Below, piece after piece: positions 43,329 through 51,715 of a DNA stretch of 64,000 bases. The stretch lies in NCBI RefSeq assembly GCF_050571805.1, contig NZ_CP192219.1; one strand, 5' to 3'. The number at the start of each line of letters is the position of its first letter. Within the stretch, counting starts at the first letter, position 1. The notes below the pieces were generated by a model, which was given only the letters and a program-made list of their open reading frames with translations, did not search any database and was not told where the DNA came from. The stretch is from Halodesulfovibrio aestuarii. Its GTDB lineage: Bacteria > Desulfobacterota > Desulfovibrionia > Desulfovibrionales > Desulfovibrionaceae. The position numbers and the translations under genes were made by a program.

Positions 43329-46300
43329 ATGAATTTATTATCAAATATTTCAATGAAACCAAAATTAATTGGATATTTTCTTGCAGTGGGTCTTCTTCCA
43401 CTCTTTGTTATAGGATGGATATCGAGTAACAGTGCATCTGATGCATTAATGCAACAAGCCTATGGACAGTTAGAAACAATAAAAGAATCAAAAAAACTTG
43501 ATGTGCTTGAAGTTCAAGAAAACTGGAAAAGTTCATTGCGTGGCCTTGTCGGAACAGTAGGTCATCTTGAAGAATCTGCTTTTGACAGAATGCATCTTAT
43601 TGAGAGTCGAAAGAAAAAAGAGATTGAAACATATTTCATAGAGCAGAACTCTAAACTTGCTATGCTTGGACGTGATACTGACCTTAACAGAATTACGTAT
43701 GAATTTGAGCAGCTTTTTAAGGCCGGTGCTAAGGATTCTGAACAATGGAATAGGTTGGATTCCTCTTCTGGTTGGAGAATGCGCAACATTTGTAGCAAAA
43801 ACGGCTGGGAAGACCTCCTGCTGATTAGTTCTGAAGGTGAGATTGTCTATTCTTCTAAGAAAAATAGTGACCTTGGACAAAGTCTTGTAAGCGGAAGACT
43901 GAAGTCCTCTGCATTGGCGGAGGCGTTTAAAGAAATCAGTACTAAATCACAACGTAGCAGCCTTGCTGATTTTCAAATTTATACGCCAATAGGCGAGCGA
44001 CCTGTTGCCTTCATGCTTACCCGCCTCATTGATGCCCGCAGTAATTTAAGTGGGTATATTGCTGCTGCTATCCCGGAAGCTGCAATGAACTTGATCGCGC
44101 AGAACCGGACAGGGCTTGGAACATCAGGAGAGGCGTATTTTATTTCGCTTGAAGGGGGAAAACCTTCTTTACGTAGTACCCTTGTTACCATAGGTGATGG
44201 TAATTTTGGTATTGGCACCCTTATTTCAACTGACTATCTGAAAATTGCAAAAGAAACCGGCAAGCCGGTCGAAGGGCTGTTTGTGGATAGCTTCGGCACC
44301 TTATGCATGGTGCTTGTTCAGCCATTACGTATTGCGGGTGTAAAATGGGCGGTGGTTGTTAAAATTAACCTTGAAGAGGTGTTGGCAAACGAAGGTGACG
44401 ATGGCTCTAGCCTGTTTAAAGATTTTGCAGCCGAAAGCGGTTTTACGGATTTATTTCTTATCCAGAAAGATGGGTATATATTTTACAGTGTGTTGCGTGA
44501 GGCAGATTACCATACAAATATTAAAACTGGTGAATATTCAAATACACTGTTTGGCGATGTGTTTAAAAAAGTACTGGAAACCGGAAAACCTGCTATTAGT
44601 GACTTTACTCCGTATGCGCCAAGCAAAGGGATTCCCTATGCTTTCCTTGCTCAGCCTGTGATGAAAGATGGCGAAGTGCAGTTTATTGTCGCACTTCAGA
44701 TGTCTCTTGATTCTATAAACAAAATTATGAAGCAACGAGCAGGTATGGGGAAAACTGGCCAATGCTACCTAGTTGGCAGTGATAATAGAATGCGTTCCCA
44801 AACGTTCCTTGATCCTGAAGTGCGAAATGTAGCAGCTTCCTTCGCAGGTTCCGTTAAAGAAAACGGTGTGGATACAGAAGCGACCAGATTCGCGTTGTCA
44901 GGTAAGAGCGGCACAAAAGAGATTATTAGTTACAAAGGTTCAACAGTTCTTTCTGCGTTTACTCCTGTCACATTTGGTTCTTCCACATGGGCATTAATCG
45001 CGGAAATTGATCAGGCAGAAGTAACAACGCCTGTTGCGTTATTGAAAAAGAATGTCTGGATTGTTTCATTAGGTATTGGATTACTTGTTGCTATCTTCGC
45101 GTATTTGATCGCAATCAGCATCACACGTCCGTTGGGACGGGTTGTGGATTTCTCCAAGGAGATTGCTCACGGTAATTTTGACGCCTTACTCAATATTCAT
45201 CAAAATGATGAGCTGGGACAGCTTGCTGCAGCAGTTCGGGCGATCCCGCAGAAATTGCGGGAGGTGACTGGAACAGTCAAAGCTATAAGCGCGGCTGTCA
45301 GTCATGGTAATCTTCGAGAGCGTGGAGATGCCGAACAATTTTATGGCGGCTATGAAGAACTGATTCATAATACCAATGCATTATGCGATGTGTTTGTAGA
45401 GTTTTTGGACGTAATGCCTGTGGTGCTTATGTCCGTTGATAAGAATTCGAATATACTGTTTATGAATAAATTCGGTACGCATGTCGGCTCGGATGTTGTG
45501 CCAGAGCATGCCGCCGGTACTAAATGTTTCGACATGCTTAATTCTACGGATTGCCGAACAGATCGTTGTGTTTGCGACCGTACCATTGAAAGCGGTGTTA
45601 AAGAGGCCTCAGAGGCGGATCTTGTGATTGATGGTGAAGGTTCCCATGCGAGCTTCTCCGCTATTCCTATCCGTGTTGAAAATGAAGTTGTCGGTGCGCT
45701 TAAAATTATAGTGGATCAGACTGACATAACAAAAGCGCAACGCAAAATGCGTAACCTTGCAAATAGTGCTGTTGATATTAGCAGCCAGCTTTCTTCCGCT
45801 GCGGAAGAGCTTTCAGCACAAATTGAACAATCCAGCAAGGGGGCGGATGTCCAGCGTGAACGAGCCGCTGAAACAGCTACTTCGATGGAGCAAATGAATG
45901 CAACAGTGCTGGAAGTTGCTCAAAATGCTTCCGATGCTGCAGAGAATTCGGAACATACCCGTACAACAACGCAAAATGGTGCTGAGGCCGTACAGGATGT
46001 TCTTGAAACCATCGGCGCAGTCGATACGATTTCTCATCAGCTCACTGTAAGTATGGAAGCATTGACGGCTCAAGTGACTTCTATTGGTGAAGTTATGAAC
46101 GTTATTAACGATATTGCGGATCAGACCAACCTGCTCGCATTAAATGCTGCCATTGAAGCTGCCCGTGCTGGAGATGCCGGGCGTGGATTTGCAGTTGTCG
46201 CGGATGAAGTACGAAAACTTGCAGAAAATACCATGGCTGCAACGGATCAGGTCGGTTCGGCTATTACATCTATTCAGCAGGTCACTGAGCAGAATATGGA

Positions 46301-46595
46301 AGAAGCACGACGCACAGTAGAAGCTGTTGAAAAAAGCACCTCACAGGCTCAACATTCCGGTGAATTATTGGCCAGCATTCTATCCTATGCAAATGATTCT
46401 GCCGATCAGGTTCGCGTAATCGCCACTGCAGCAGAAGAACAGTCTGCAGCAGCAGAAGAGGTTTCCCGTGCAACCGAAGAGATAAATAGAATATCCTTTG
46501 AAACGTCTCAGGCAATGACTCAGTCTGCAAGCGCAGTAACAGAACTTGCCAGCCTTGCAGAACGGCTGAATAGTTTGATTAGTGAAATGCGCTAA
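43329..46595 (+). CDS. Methyl-accepting chemotaxis protein with Cache region, HAMP and cysteine-containing PAS
   Basis: A 1088-residue chemoreceptor. Order: transmembrane helix (~13-33), a very long periplasmic region (~34-575) that appears to hold more than one Cache-type sensor (repeated segments such as GYIAAAIPEAAMNLI.QRTGLGTSGEAYFI and VALQMSLDSINKIM.QRAGMGKTGQCYLV), second helix (~577-600), HAMP (~600-655), a PAS-like domain (~690-800), and the signalling domain with the hairpin tip NLLALNAAIEAARAGDAGRGFAVVADEVRKLAE. The PAS carries Cys733, 742, 747 and 749 (C-x8-C-x4-C-x-C). GGGGG precedes the ATG at 43329. The ligand is unknown. Confidence 0.92.
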   Translation: MNLLSNISMKPKLIGYFLAVGLLPLFVIGWISSNSASDALMQQAYGQLETIKESKKLDVLEVQENWKSSLRGLVGTVGHLEESAFDRMHLIESRKKKEIETYFIEQNSKLAMLGRDTDLNRITYEFEQLFKAGAKDSEQWNRLDSSSGWRMRNICSKNGWEDLLLISSEGEIVYSSKKNSDLGQSLVSGRLKSSALAEAFKEISTKSQRSSLADFQIYTPIGERPVAFMLTRLIDARSNLSGYIAAAIPEAAMNLIAQNRTGLGTSGEAYFISLEGGKPSLRSTLVTIGDGNFGIGTLISTDYLKIAKETGKPVEGLFVDSFGTLCMVLVQPLRIAGVKWAVVVKINLEEVLANEGDDGSSLFKDFAAESGFTDLFLIQKDGYIFYSVLREADYHTNIKTGEYSNTLFGDVFKKVLETGKPAISDFTPYAPSKGIPYAFLAQPVMKDGEVQFIVALQMSLDSINKIMKQRAGMGKTGQCYLVGSDNRMRSQTFLDPEVRNVAASFAGSVKENGVDTEATRFALSGKSGTKEIISYKGSTVLSAFTPVTFGSSTWALIAEIDQAEVTTPVALLKKNVWIVSLGIGLLVAIFAYLIAISITRPLGRVVDFSKEIAHGNFDALLNIHQNDELGQLAAAVRAIPQKLREVTGTVKAISAAVSHGNLRERGDAEQFYGGYEELIHNTNALCDVFVEFLDVMPVVLMSVDKNSNILFMNKFGTHVGSDVVPEHAAGTKCFDMLNSTDCRTDRCVCDRTIESGVKEASEADLVIDGEGSHASFSAIPIRVENEVVGALKIIVDQTDITKAQRKMRNLANSAVDISSQLSSAAEELSAQIEQSSKGADVQRERAAETATSMEQMNATVLEVAQNASDAAENSEHTRTTTQNGAEAVQDVLETIGAVDTISHQLTVSMEALTAQVTSIGEVMNVINDIADQTNLLALNAAIEAARAGDAGRGFAVVADEVRKLAENTMAATDQVGSAITSIQQVTEQNMEEARRTVEAVEKSTSQAQHSGELLASILSYANDSADQVRVIATAAEEQSAAAEEVSRATEEINRISFETSQAMTQSASAVTELASLAERLNSLISEMR

Positions 46596-46611
46596 TAGTA
46601 ATATGAATACG

Positions 46612-46647
46612 AAAAGCCCTTTTCCCGTTGTAGAAAAGGGCTTTTTT
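46612..46647 (+). terminator. Terminator of the chemoreceptor gene
   Basis: Perfect 13-bp stem (AAAAGCCCTTTTC / GAAAAGGGCTTTT) with an 8-base loop, then a T run. Confidence 0.9.
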
Positions 46648-46772
46648 AATGCAGACGATAGTGCTTTGTTTGAAGTAACTATACTGTGCTATAGTAAAAA
46701 TTGGCAGAAGGTTGACAGAACGTGTCTGTGATGGCTTGTATAGAGTTGCATTACATAACGCAGGAGTCATTG

Positions 46773-47138
46773 ATGGCAAAGTTTGATTGCGAAGTTTTAG
46801 GCTATGTAGAATACAACCCGGAACTGAGTTATGCAGAATTGATAGAGTGTGAAGATGAGCTTAAAGAAAAGCTTGCGGAGACTCTGGATGCATACGGAGC
46901 AGATCATATAGACTTTTTTGGTCTTGATGATGGGTTGCGGATTCAATTTGTTCTAAGTGACTATGATGAAGGGCTGTTGCATACTATTTGTGATGCTGTG
47001 GTTCCATTCTTCCCTATTCAGACGATAGCTCGTTTCTATGCTATCCAGAAAAATCTCGAAATGTCTCATCTTTACCAATTTGCAAACGGGACGTGGAAAG
47101 AATCTGGAATTGATATTTCTTCCGGAACATGCGCATAG
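46773..47138 (+). CDS. Small acidic protein of unknown function
   Basis: I do not recognise this 121-residue protein. It is acidic, without signal peptide or membrane helix, and reads as a compact alpha/beta domain: MAKFDCEVLGYVEYNPELSY, then a helix rich in glutamate, then HIDFFGLDDGLRIQFVLSDY, a hydrophobic VVPFFPIQTIARFYAI stretch, and a short polar tail. CAGGAG lies 6 bases before the ATG at 46773, which settles the start against the upstream in-frame codon at 46722. It lies between the chemoreceptor terminator and tRNA-Leu. Confidence 0.75.
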   Translation: MAKFDCEVLGYVEYNPELSYAELIECEDELKEKLAETLDAYGADHIDFFGLDDGLRIQFVLSDYDEGLLHTICDAVVPFFPIQTIARFYAIQKNLEMSHLYQFANGTWKESGIDISSGTCA

Positions 47139-47172
47139 CAGACGAAAAAATAAAAAAAAATGTATAATGAGG

Positions 47173-47200
47173 TTGACGGCATCCCGCTTAGCGGTATAGA
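47173..47200 (+). promoter_or_regulatory. Sigma-70 promoter of tRNA-Leu
   Basis: TTGACG (47173-47178) and TATAGA (47195-47200) with a 16-base spacer, ending 18 bases before the tRNA. A TGTATAAT is also present just upstream. Confidence 0.55.
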
Positions 47201-47218
47201 AGTCTTCACCTTTTCTGT

Positions 47219-47305
47219 GCCCGGGTGGTGGAATAGGTAGACACAAGAGACTTAAAATCTCTCGGCCTCACGGCCGTGCCGGTTCAATTCCGGCCCCGGG
47301 TACCA
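47219..47305 (+). tRNA. tRNA-Leu (anticodon TAA)
   Basis: An 87-nt class II tRNA: acceptor GCCCGGG / CCCGGGT, anticodon stem GAGA / TCTC around CTTAAAA (TAA), long variable arm CGGCCTCACGGCCG, T-arm CCGGTTCAATTCCGG, discriminator A and encoded CCA. tRNA-Leu genes are frequent integration targets, and the gene content changes from core to accessory just after it. Confidence 0.96.
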
Positions 47306-47311
47306 GAAATA

Positions 47312-47360
47312 AAAAAAGCCTTTATGACGATTCTAACGGATTGTTGTGAAGGCTTTTTTG
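47312..47360 (+). terminator. Terminator of tRNA-Leu
   Basis: AAAAAAGCCTT pairs with AAGGCTTTTTT around a 26-base loop, starting 7 bases after the CCA. Confidence 0.7.
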
Positions 47361-47375
47361 TGCCCTTTGTCAGTT

Positions 47376-47394
47376 TCTCCCCACATTGTCCCCA
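47376..47394 (-). other. Direct repeats resembling integrase arm sites next to tRNA-Leu
   Basis: On the minus strand TGGGGACA and TGGGGAGA are spaced 11 bases start to start, about 70-90 bases past the tRNA 3' end. Short G-rich direct repeats of this type occur beside tRNA attachment sites of P4-like tyrosine recombinases. No integrase gene is in the window. The rest of 47395-47816 has no convincing gene except the Fur-like site. Confidence 0.35.
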
Positions 47395-47624
47395 TTTTAT
47401 ACGTTAGCTTTATTTATATACTCATAACCTGCATACCAGTCTTTTGTGCCGGTAGTTATGTAAGCAGTTCGGTCTAACTAATCGCTAAAGATAGAATTGC
47501 ATGTTATCCCAGCTAAATAACAATCTGGCCTGTATGATAGAGAAAGCACAAGCAGTTGCGCGTCAACACTCTTCAGGCAAATCCGTTAACTCAATTTGCT
47601 GGACACAAAAAACAAGTCTAAGTT

Positions 47625-47643
47625 GAAAACAATTTTCATTATC
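47625..47643. promoter_or_regulatory. Fur-box-like site before the TonB operon
   Basis: GAAAACAATTTTCATTATC agrees with the Fur consensus 19-mer at 14 positions by hand count. It lies 173 bases before the first gene of the TonB system. Confidence 0.6.
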
Positions 47644-47816
47644 AAAAAACTTGTCTTTTCCTTTTTCATAAGATATCGATTTTACAACTAACGTGCTACC
47701 TCCCTCTGTCGAGAATAATTTCGGCATATAAAATTTGAAAGTCCGTCTATACCACTGCATGGTGCAATGGTGTACTTTTTTGTGTCTCACCTTTTGAGCT
47801 CACCGGAGACGGACGA

Positions 47817-48644
47817 ATGTTTCAATATTTTTATCGAGTCTTCAGTTTCATAATTGGAGGACTCCTACTCCTTTCCCCTTTTGCCTATGCCAATCCGGAA
47901 CAGGCAACACAGCTTATTTCAGCTACTATTTCTACTGAACAAAAAGCCCAAAAAGAAATCCAGAAATGGCAGCAGGAAAAACAAAGTGTAATTGCCCAAA
48001 TCGATAATAAACAATTCGAATTGGACTGGCTCACCTACCAAAACAAAAAGTATGCTCGATACATAGAAAAAATCAAAGCTAACATTGATGAAATGAAGCG
48101 GCAGCAGCAAGAATTAAACGTCATTGCCAATACTATTGACCCCCTGCTTGGTTCTACTGTCACTCGCTTAAAAAACTTTATTGCACAGGATCAGCCCTTT
48201 CTCTCCGTAGAACGTCATGAACGCATTGCAAATATCCAAAGTGCATTAGCTGATCCACACACTTCACAAGCAGAGCGCCTGCGTCGTGTACTTGAAGCGT
48301 TAGAAATTGAAACTGCGTATGGGGACAGCATTGAACTTGGAGACGAACAAGTTGTTTTTAATGGTACGCCGCTCCATGCAACCACCCTTCGTGCCGGTCG
48401 CCTTGGATACTACTGCATTTCTCCTGATAAAACTGAAGTGGGATTCTGGAATCCTGAACAAAAACAATTTACTGCGTTGGACAAAAAGAATGCACAACTT
48501 GTGTTGAACCTGCAAACAATCGCCCGACGCAAACAGATTGTGGAAATTACACCGCTCCCTATCCTTACAGGCAACGTCAAAGAAAACTCAACACCGCCAA
48601 GCACCTCTGCTGTGGCTGCAACAAAACCACAGGGAATCCAATAA
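47817..48644 (+). CDS. DUF3450 periplasmic protein of a TonB2-type system
   Basis: A 275-residue secreted protein (signal peptide to about residue 25, FAYANPE) dominated by a long coiled coil (~35-110: QKEIQKWQQEKQSVIAQIDN onward) followed by a compact domain (~120-230) with GRLGYYCISPDKTEVGFWNPEQKQF. This is the DUF3450 family, found as the first gene of TonB2/TtpC clusters in marine bacteria, where it is needed for the fused ExbB-like partner. The tail is Ser/Thr/Pro-rich. Its stop overlaps the next ATG (TAATG), and it heads an operon of six genes. Confidence 0.85.
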   Translation: MFQYFYRVFSFIIGGLLLLSPFAYANPEQATQLISATISTEQKAQKEIQKWQQEKQSVIAQIDNKQFELDWLTYQNKKYARYIEKIKANIDEMKRQQQELNVIANTIDPLLGSTVTRLKNFIAQDQPFLSVERHERIANIQSALADPHTSQAERLRRVLEALEIETAYGDSIELGDEQVVFNGTPLHATTLRAGRLGYYCISPDKTEVGFWNPEQKQFTALDKKNAQLVLNLQTIARRKQIVEITPLPILTGNVKENSTPPSTSAVAATKPQGIQ

Positions 48645-50041
48645 TGCGTCGCTATATTTTTATTCTGCTTATGGGATTGATGGTTGTACTCACCTACAGC
48701 AATGCCTTTGCTGAAAAGGACACATCTGAATGGAAGGATACCCTTACAACATTACGTAAACTTAACATTACCCATACCAAAGATGTAGACAACGCACTCA
48801 GACTTTCAAGAATGGATAAAAAAGAATTGTCCTCTGAGCTCAAAAGCGTTTCGGAAAAGGCTACAAAGGCTGACATCGACCTGCATCAAGCAATCGAAAA
48901 GTACAATTCCCTCCTTGAAAAAGAAAAAAAGTTAACTGCCTCCCTGAATAGCCGCAAAGAAGAAATCAAAACCTTTGAAGGAACCGTTCGTAATGCAGCT
49001 AAAATGCTACAGGACAGATCCCGAATCAGCTTCCTGACACTGCAACATCCTGAAAGAACGAACATCTTCGCTACATTCCTTAATACAGAGAGAATGCCCG
49101 GTCTTGCTGACCTGAACTCACTTATCCAGATGTACTTTGAAGAACTGGCAGCTACCGGCACGATTACAAAATACAATGGTGAAATTATACAGACTGACGG
49201 AAATGCAGCCACAGCAGAAATTATCCGCGTCGGCACGGCTTCTGCCATCTACCAATCAACTACCGGAGCGGTCGGATTCCTTGAGCTCACCACTGACGGA
49301 ACTGTTGCCAAAAGCGTTAGCGGTGTTTCTTCCTCGCTACAGAGCACCATCGAAGATGTTTTTGATGGTAACTCAATAGTTCCTCTCGACTTCAGTCATG
49401 GCGCGGCCTTTATCCGTTATGTTGCAGATAAAGACCTCTGGACCAAGATTTCTGACGGCGGCATGTTGGTATGGCCAATTCTCGGCATAGGTCTCATCGG
49501 GTTACTTCTGGCACTTGAACGCTTTTTCACTCTCAGCAGGACAAAGAGATTTTCACCATCAGAACATTCTGAAATTCTTGAGCTTATACAAAAACAAGAC
49601 TGGGATTCCTGCTACCAAAAGCTTAGCAAACGAAACACCCCTACAGGACGGGTGCTCTGGTCAACCCTCAAAAAAGGTCACGGAAGCACTGCCGCATTGG
49701 AAAAAGGTATGCAGGAAGCGTTGCTGGCAGAACTTGCCAGCCTAGAACGGTTCCTCCCCACAATGCAAACTCTGGCAGCAGTTGCCCCACTGCTCGGTCT
49801 GCTGGGTACTGTAACGGGCATGATTAACACCTTCCAGATCATCACGCTCTTCGGAACCGGCGATCCACATATGCTCTCAGGCGGTATTTCTGAAGCACTA
49901 GTCACAACCCAACTGGGGCTTGCTGTAGCAATCCCGATCATGTTGCTCCATCATATCCTCAACAGCCGCGTAGACCGGATTGTTACTGAAATGGAAGAAA
50001 AAGGAACTGCTCTGATCGCGACTATTCTGAATGAGAGATAA
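48644..50041 (+). CDS. TtpC-like protein: coiled-coil periplasmic domain fused to a MotA/TolQ/ExbB domain
   Basis: A 465-residue fusion. A signal peptide (to FAEKD, residue ~24) is followed by a periplasmic coiled coil (~30-120) and a compact region (to ~260). A transmembrane helix (MLVWPILGIGLIGLLLALE) and two more (TLAAVAPLLGLLGTVTGMI; LGLAVAIPIMLLHHIL) form the ExbB/TolQ-type proton channel domain. This is the layout of TtpC, the fourth component of Vibrio TonB2 systems. A separate ExbB follows four bases after the stop, so the cluster has two ExbB-type proteins. Confidence 0.88.
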   Translation: MRRYIFILLMGLMVVLTYSNAFAEKDTSEWKDTLTTLRKLNITHTKDVDNALRLSRMDKKELSSELKSVSEKATKADIDLHQAIEKYNSLLEKEKKLTASLNSRKEEIKTFEGTVRNAAKMLQDRSRISFLTLQHPERTNIFATFLNTERMPGLADLNSLIQMYFEELAATGTITKYNGEIIQTDGNAATAEIIRVGTASAIYQSTTGAVGFLELTTDGTVAKSVSGVSSSLQSTIEDVFDGNSIVPLDFSHGAAFIRYVADKDLWTKISDGGMLVWPILGIGLIGLLLALERFFTLSRTKRFSPSEHSEILELIQKQDWDSCYQKLSKRNTPTGRVLWSTLKKGHGSTAALEKGMQEALLAELASLERFLPTMQTLAAVAPLLGLLGTVTGMINTFQIITLFGTGDPHMLSGGISEALVTTQLGLAVAIPIMLLHHILNSRVDRIVTEMEEKGTALIATILNER

Positions 50042-50044
50042 CCC

Positions 50045-50668
50045 ATGAAGCTATATTCACTATTATTAGAACAACTCACAGCTGGCGGACTTGTTTTGCT
50101 GCCCATTCTCCTCACGGGTTTTATCATGTGGTGGATCATACTGGCAAAGCTATGCAAACTGATTCAATTCCATAACGCAGAACGATCTGTTCAGGAACTG
50201 AAACACAACCCGCCACCGGAGTGGCATTGGCAATACTACCTGGCCCAACAGTTCACAACGCTACGATGTGAAGATGACACCGTTAATCATGCAGTTATGG
50301 ACACATTACGTGACGCATGCTCTGCTCAATTAGGCAAGGGAGTCACAACCATCGCCGTCCTTGCAGCAACAGCACCGTTGCTTGGTCTACTGGGCACGGT
50401 AATAGGGATGATCAGTACCTTTACGACTATTTCGGAATTCGGCGCAGGGAATGCCCGCGGGCTGGCTTATGGAATTTCGCAGGCACTCATCACTACTCAA
50501 TGCGGGCTTCTTGTGGCTATTCCCGGCTACCTTGCAGTGACCATGCTGCAACGACGGGTTGCCAAACTTAAATACCGTATTGATAACTATCTCAGCTATA
50601 TAAACGTAACGTTTGAACGCGATACCAAACCTCTTTATATAACGTCACGGAGTAATTCCAATGGCTAA
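50045..50668 (+). CDS. exbB: ExbB-type proton channel protein
   Basis: A 207-residue inner-membrane protein of the MotA/TolQ/ExbB family that converts proton flow into movement of TonB. Three helices are visible: GGLVLLPILLTGFIMWWIILA, the VLAATAPLLGLLGTVIGMISTF signature and LITTQCGLLVAIPGYLAVTML. Compared with TtpC upstream it lacks the periplasmic extension. It overlaps exbD by 8 bases. Confidence 0.92.
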   Translation: MKLYSLLLEQLTAGGLVLLPILLTGFIMWWIILAKLCKLIQFHNAERSVQELKHNPPPEWHWQYYLAQQFTTLRCEDDTVNHAVMDTLRDACSAQLGKGVTTIAVLAATAPLLGLLGTVIGMISTFTTISEFGAGNARGLAYGISQALITTQCGLLVAIPGYLAVTMLQRRVAKLKYRIDNYLSYINVTFERDTKPLYITSRSNSNG

Positions 50669-51071
50669 CATCAGATCTTTGAGGCTTCGTAATAAACAGA
50701 CTGAGTTGAATATGACCCCATTGATCGACATGGTATTCATTCTTCTCATTTTCTTTATCGTCACAACGAGCTTTGTGAAAGAAGCCGGTGTGGAAATAAA
50801 CCGTCCTATGGCAAACACGGCTGTAACTAATGAAAGCACAAGCCTCGTTATAGGTATAACCCAAAGCAATGAAGTGTGGATAGAAGGAAAAATATATGAC
50901 GTGCGTTCAATAAGAGGATATATGAACCGTTTTCTGGCAGAAACTCCAGAGGGGGCAGTGGTTATCGCTGCTGATAAAGAATGCAAAAGCGGACTGCTTA
51001 TTAAAGTTCTGGATGCATGCCGAGAAGCCGGAGCTGCAAACCTTAGTGTTGCTGCAAGGAATCCGGCATGA
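50661..51071 (+). CDS. exbD: ExbD-type energy transducer subunit
   Basis: A 136-residue ExbD/TolR protein with a short cytoplasmic N-terminus, one helix and a periplasmic domain. The proton-carrying aspartate is Asp23 in LNMTPLIDMVFILLIFFIV. Its last bases overlap the tonB start (ATGA). The periplasmic part (TSFVKEAGVEINRP, then SLVIGITQSNEVWIEGK) fits the family. Confidence 0.93.
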   Translation: MANIRSLRLRNKQTELNMTPLIDMVFILLIFFIVTTSFVKEAGVEINRPMANTAVTNESTSLVIGITQSNEVWIEGKIYDVRSIRGYMNRFLAETPEGAVVIAADKECKSGLLIKVLDACREAGAANLSVAARNPA

Positions 51072-51715
51072 TTAGACCTCCTCGATGCCATCTGCAGTTT
51101 GCATTTGCCGGCATTTGTGCAGTTGCCTTTGCAGTAATGCTTATCCTTGCTCCAGTATTGCTAAAACAGGAAGTTAAACCGGACTCAATATTCCGTTTTA
51201 CGTCTCCGGTATCTTTGCGTGACCTTCCTAAAAAAGAGGAACCGGAAGAAACACCGCCTGAAGAAGAACACCCCGAGCCACCACCTCCACCTCAGATACC
51301 GACAGCAGCAATGGAGATTCAAGTAACGCCTGTAGTGCCTGTTCAGCCGGAGCTATTGAATTTAGATATAGCAACCAATCTGGCAACAGCAGTAGCCATT
51401 TCTATTCCAAAACAAAACAGCCTGTTTTCGCTGGGAGAAGTAGACGAGCCCCCCATCCCGATATTCACACCGCCACCGTCATATCCGCATAGGGCGGAAA
51501 GGAAACGACTGGAAACAAAGCTCACAATCCAAATGATCGTTGCTGCCGACGGAAGCGTACATAAAGCGGAAGTACAACACGGCGAGTTTAAAAATATTTT
51601 TGGTAAATCAGCGTTAAAAGCTGTTTCAAGATGGCGATTCAAGCCTGCGCGATTACACGGAAAACCTGTAGCTGTACTGGTGTCGCTTCCATTGGAGTTC
51701 TTATGTACCAAATAG
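51068..51715 (+). CDS. tonB: TonB energy transducer
   Basis: A 215-residue TonB: N-terminal membrane anchor (~9-32), an acidic Pro/Glu-rich spacer (KKEEPEETPPEEEHPEPPPP, 55-75), and a C-terminal domain (~140-215) with YPHRAERKRLETKLTIQMIV and SALKAVSRWRFKPARLHGKPV that docks to TonB boxes of outer-membrane receptors. The spacer is shorter than in E. coli TonB, as in TonB2 proteins that depend on TtpC. No TonB-dependent receptor is in the window; one is expected further right. Confidence 0.92.
   Translation: MIRPPRCHLQFAFAGICAVAFAVMLILAPVLLKQEVKPDSIFRFTSPVSLRDLPKKEEPEETPPEEEHPEPPPPPQIPTAAMEIQVTPVVPVQPELLNLDIATNLATAVAISIPKQNSLFSLGEVDEPPIPIFTPPPSYPHRAERKRLETKLTIQMIVAADGSVHKAEVQHGEFKNIFGKSALKAVSRWRFKPARLHGKPVAVLVSLPLEFLCTK

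Noticed and set aside
47563..47790. 75-codon minus-strand frame before the TonB operon
   Set aside because: It covers the Fur-like site, lacks a ribosome site and resembles no family; more likely part of the promoter region.
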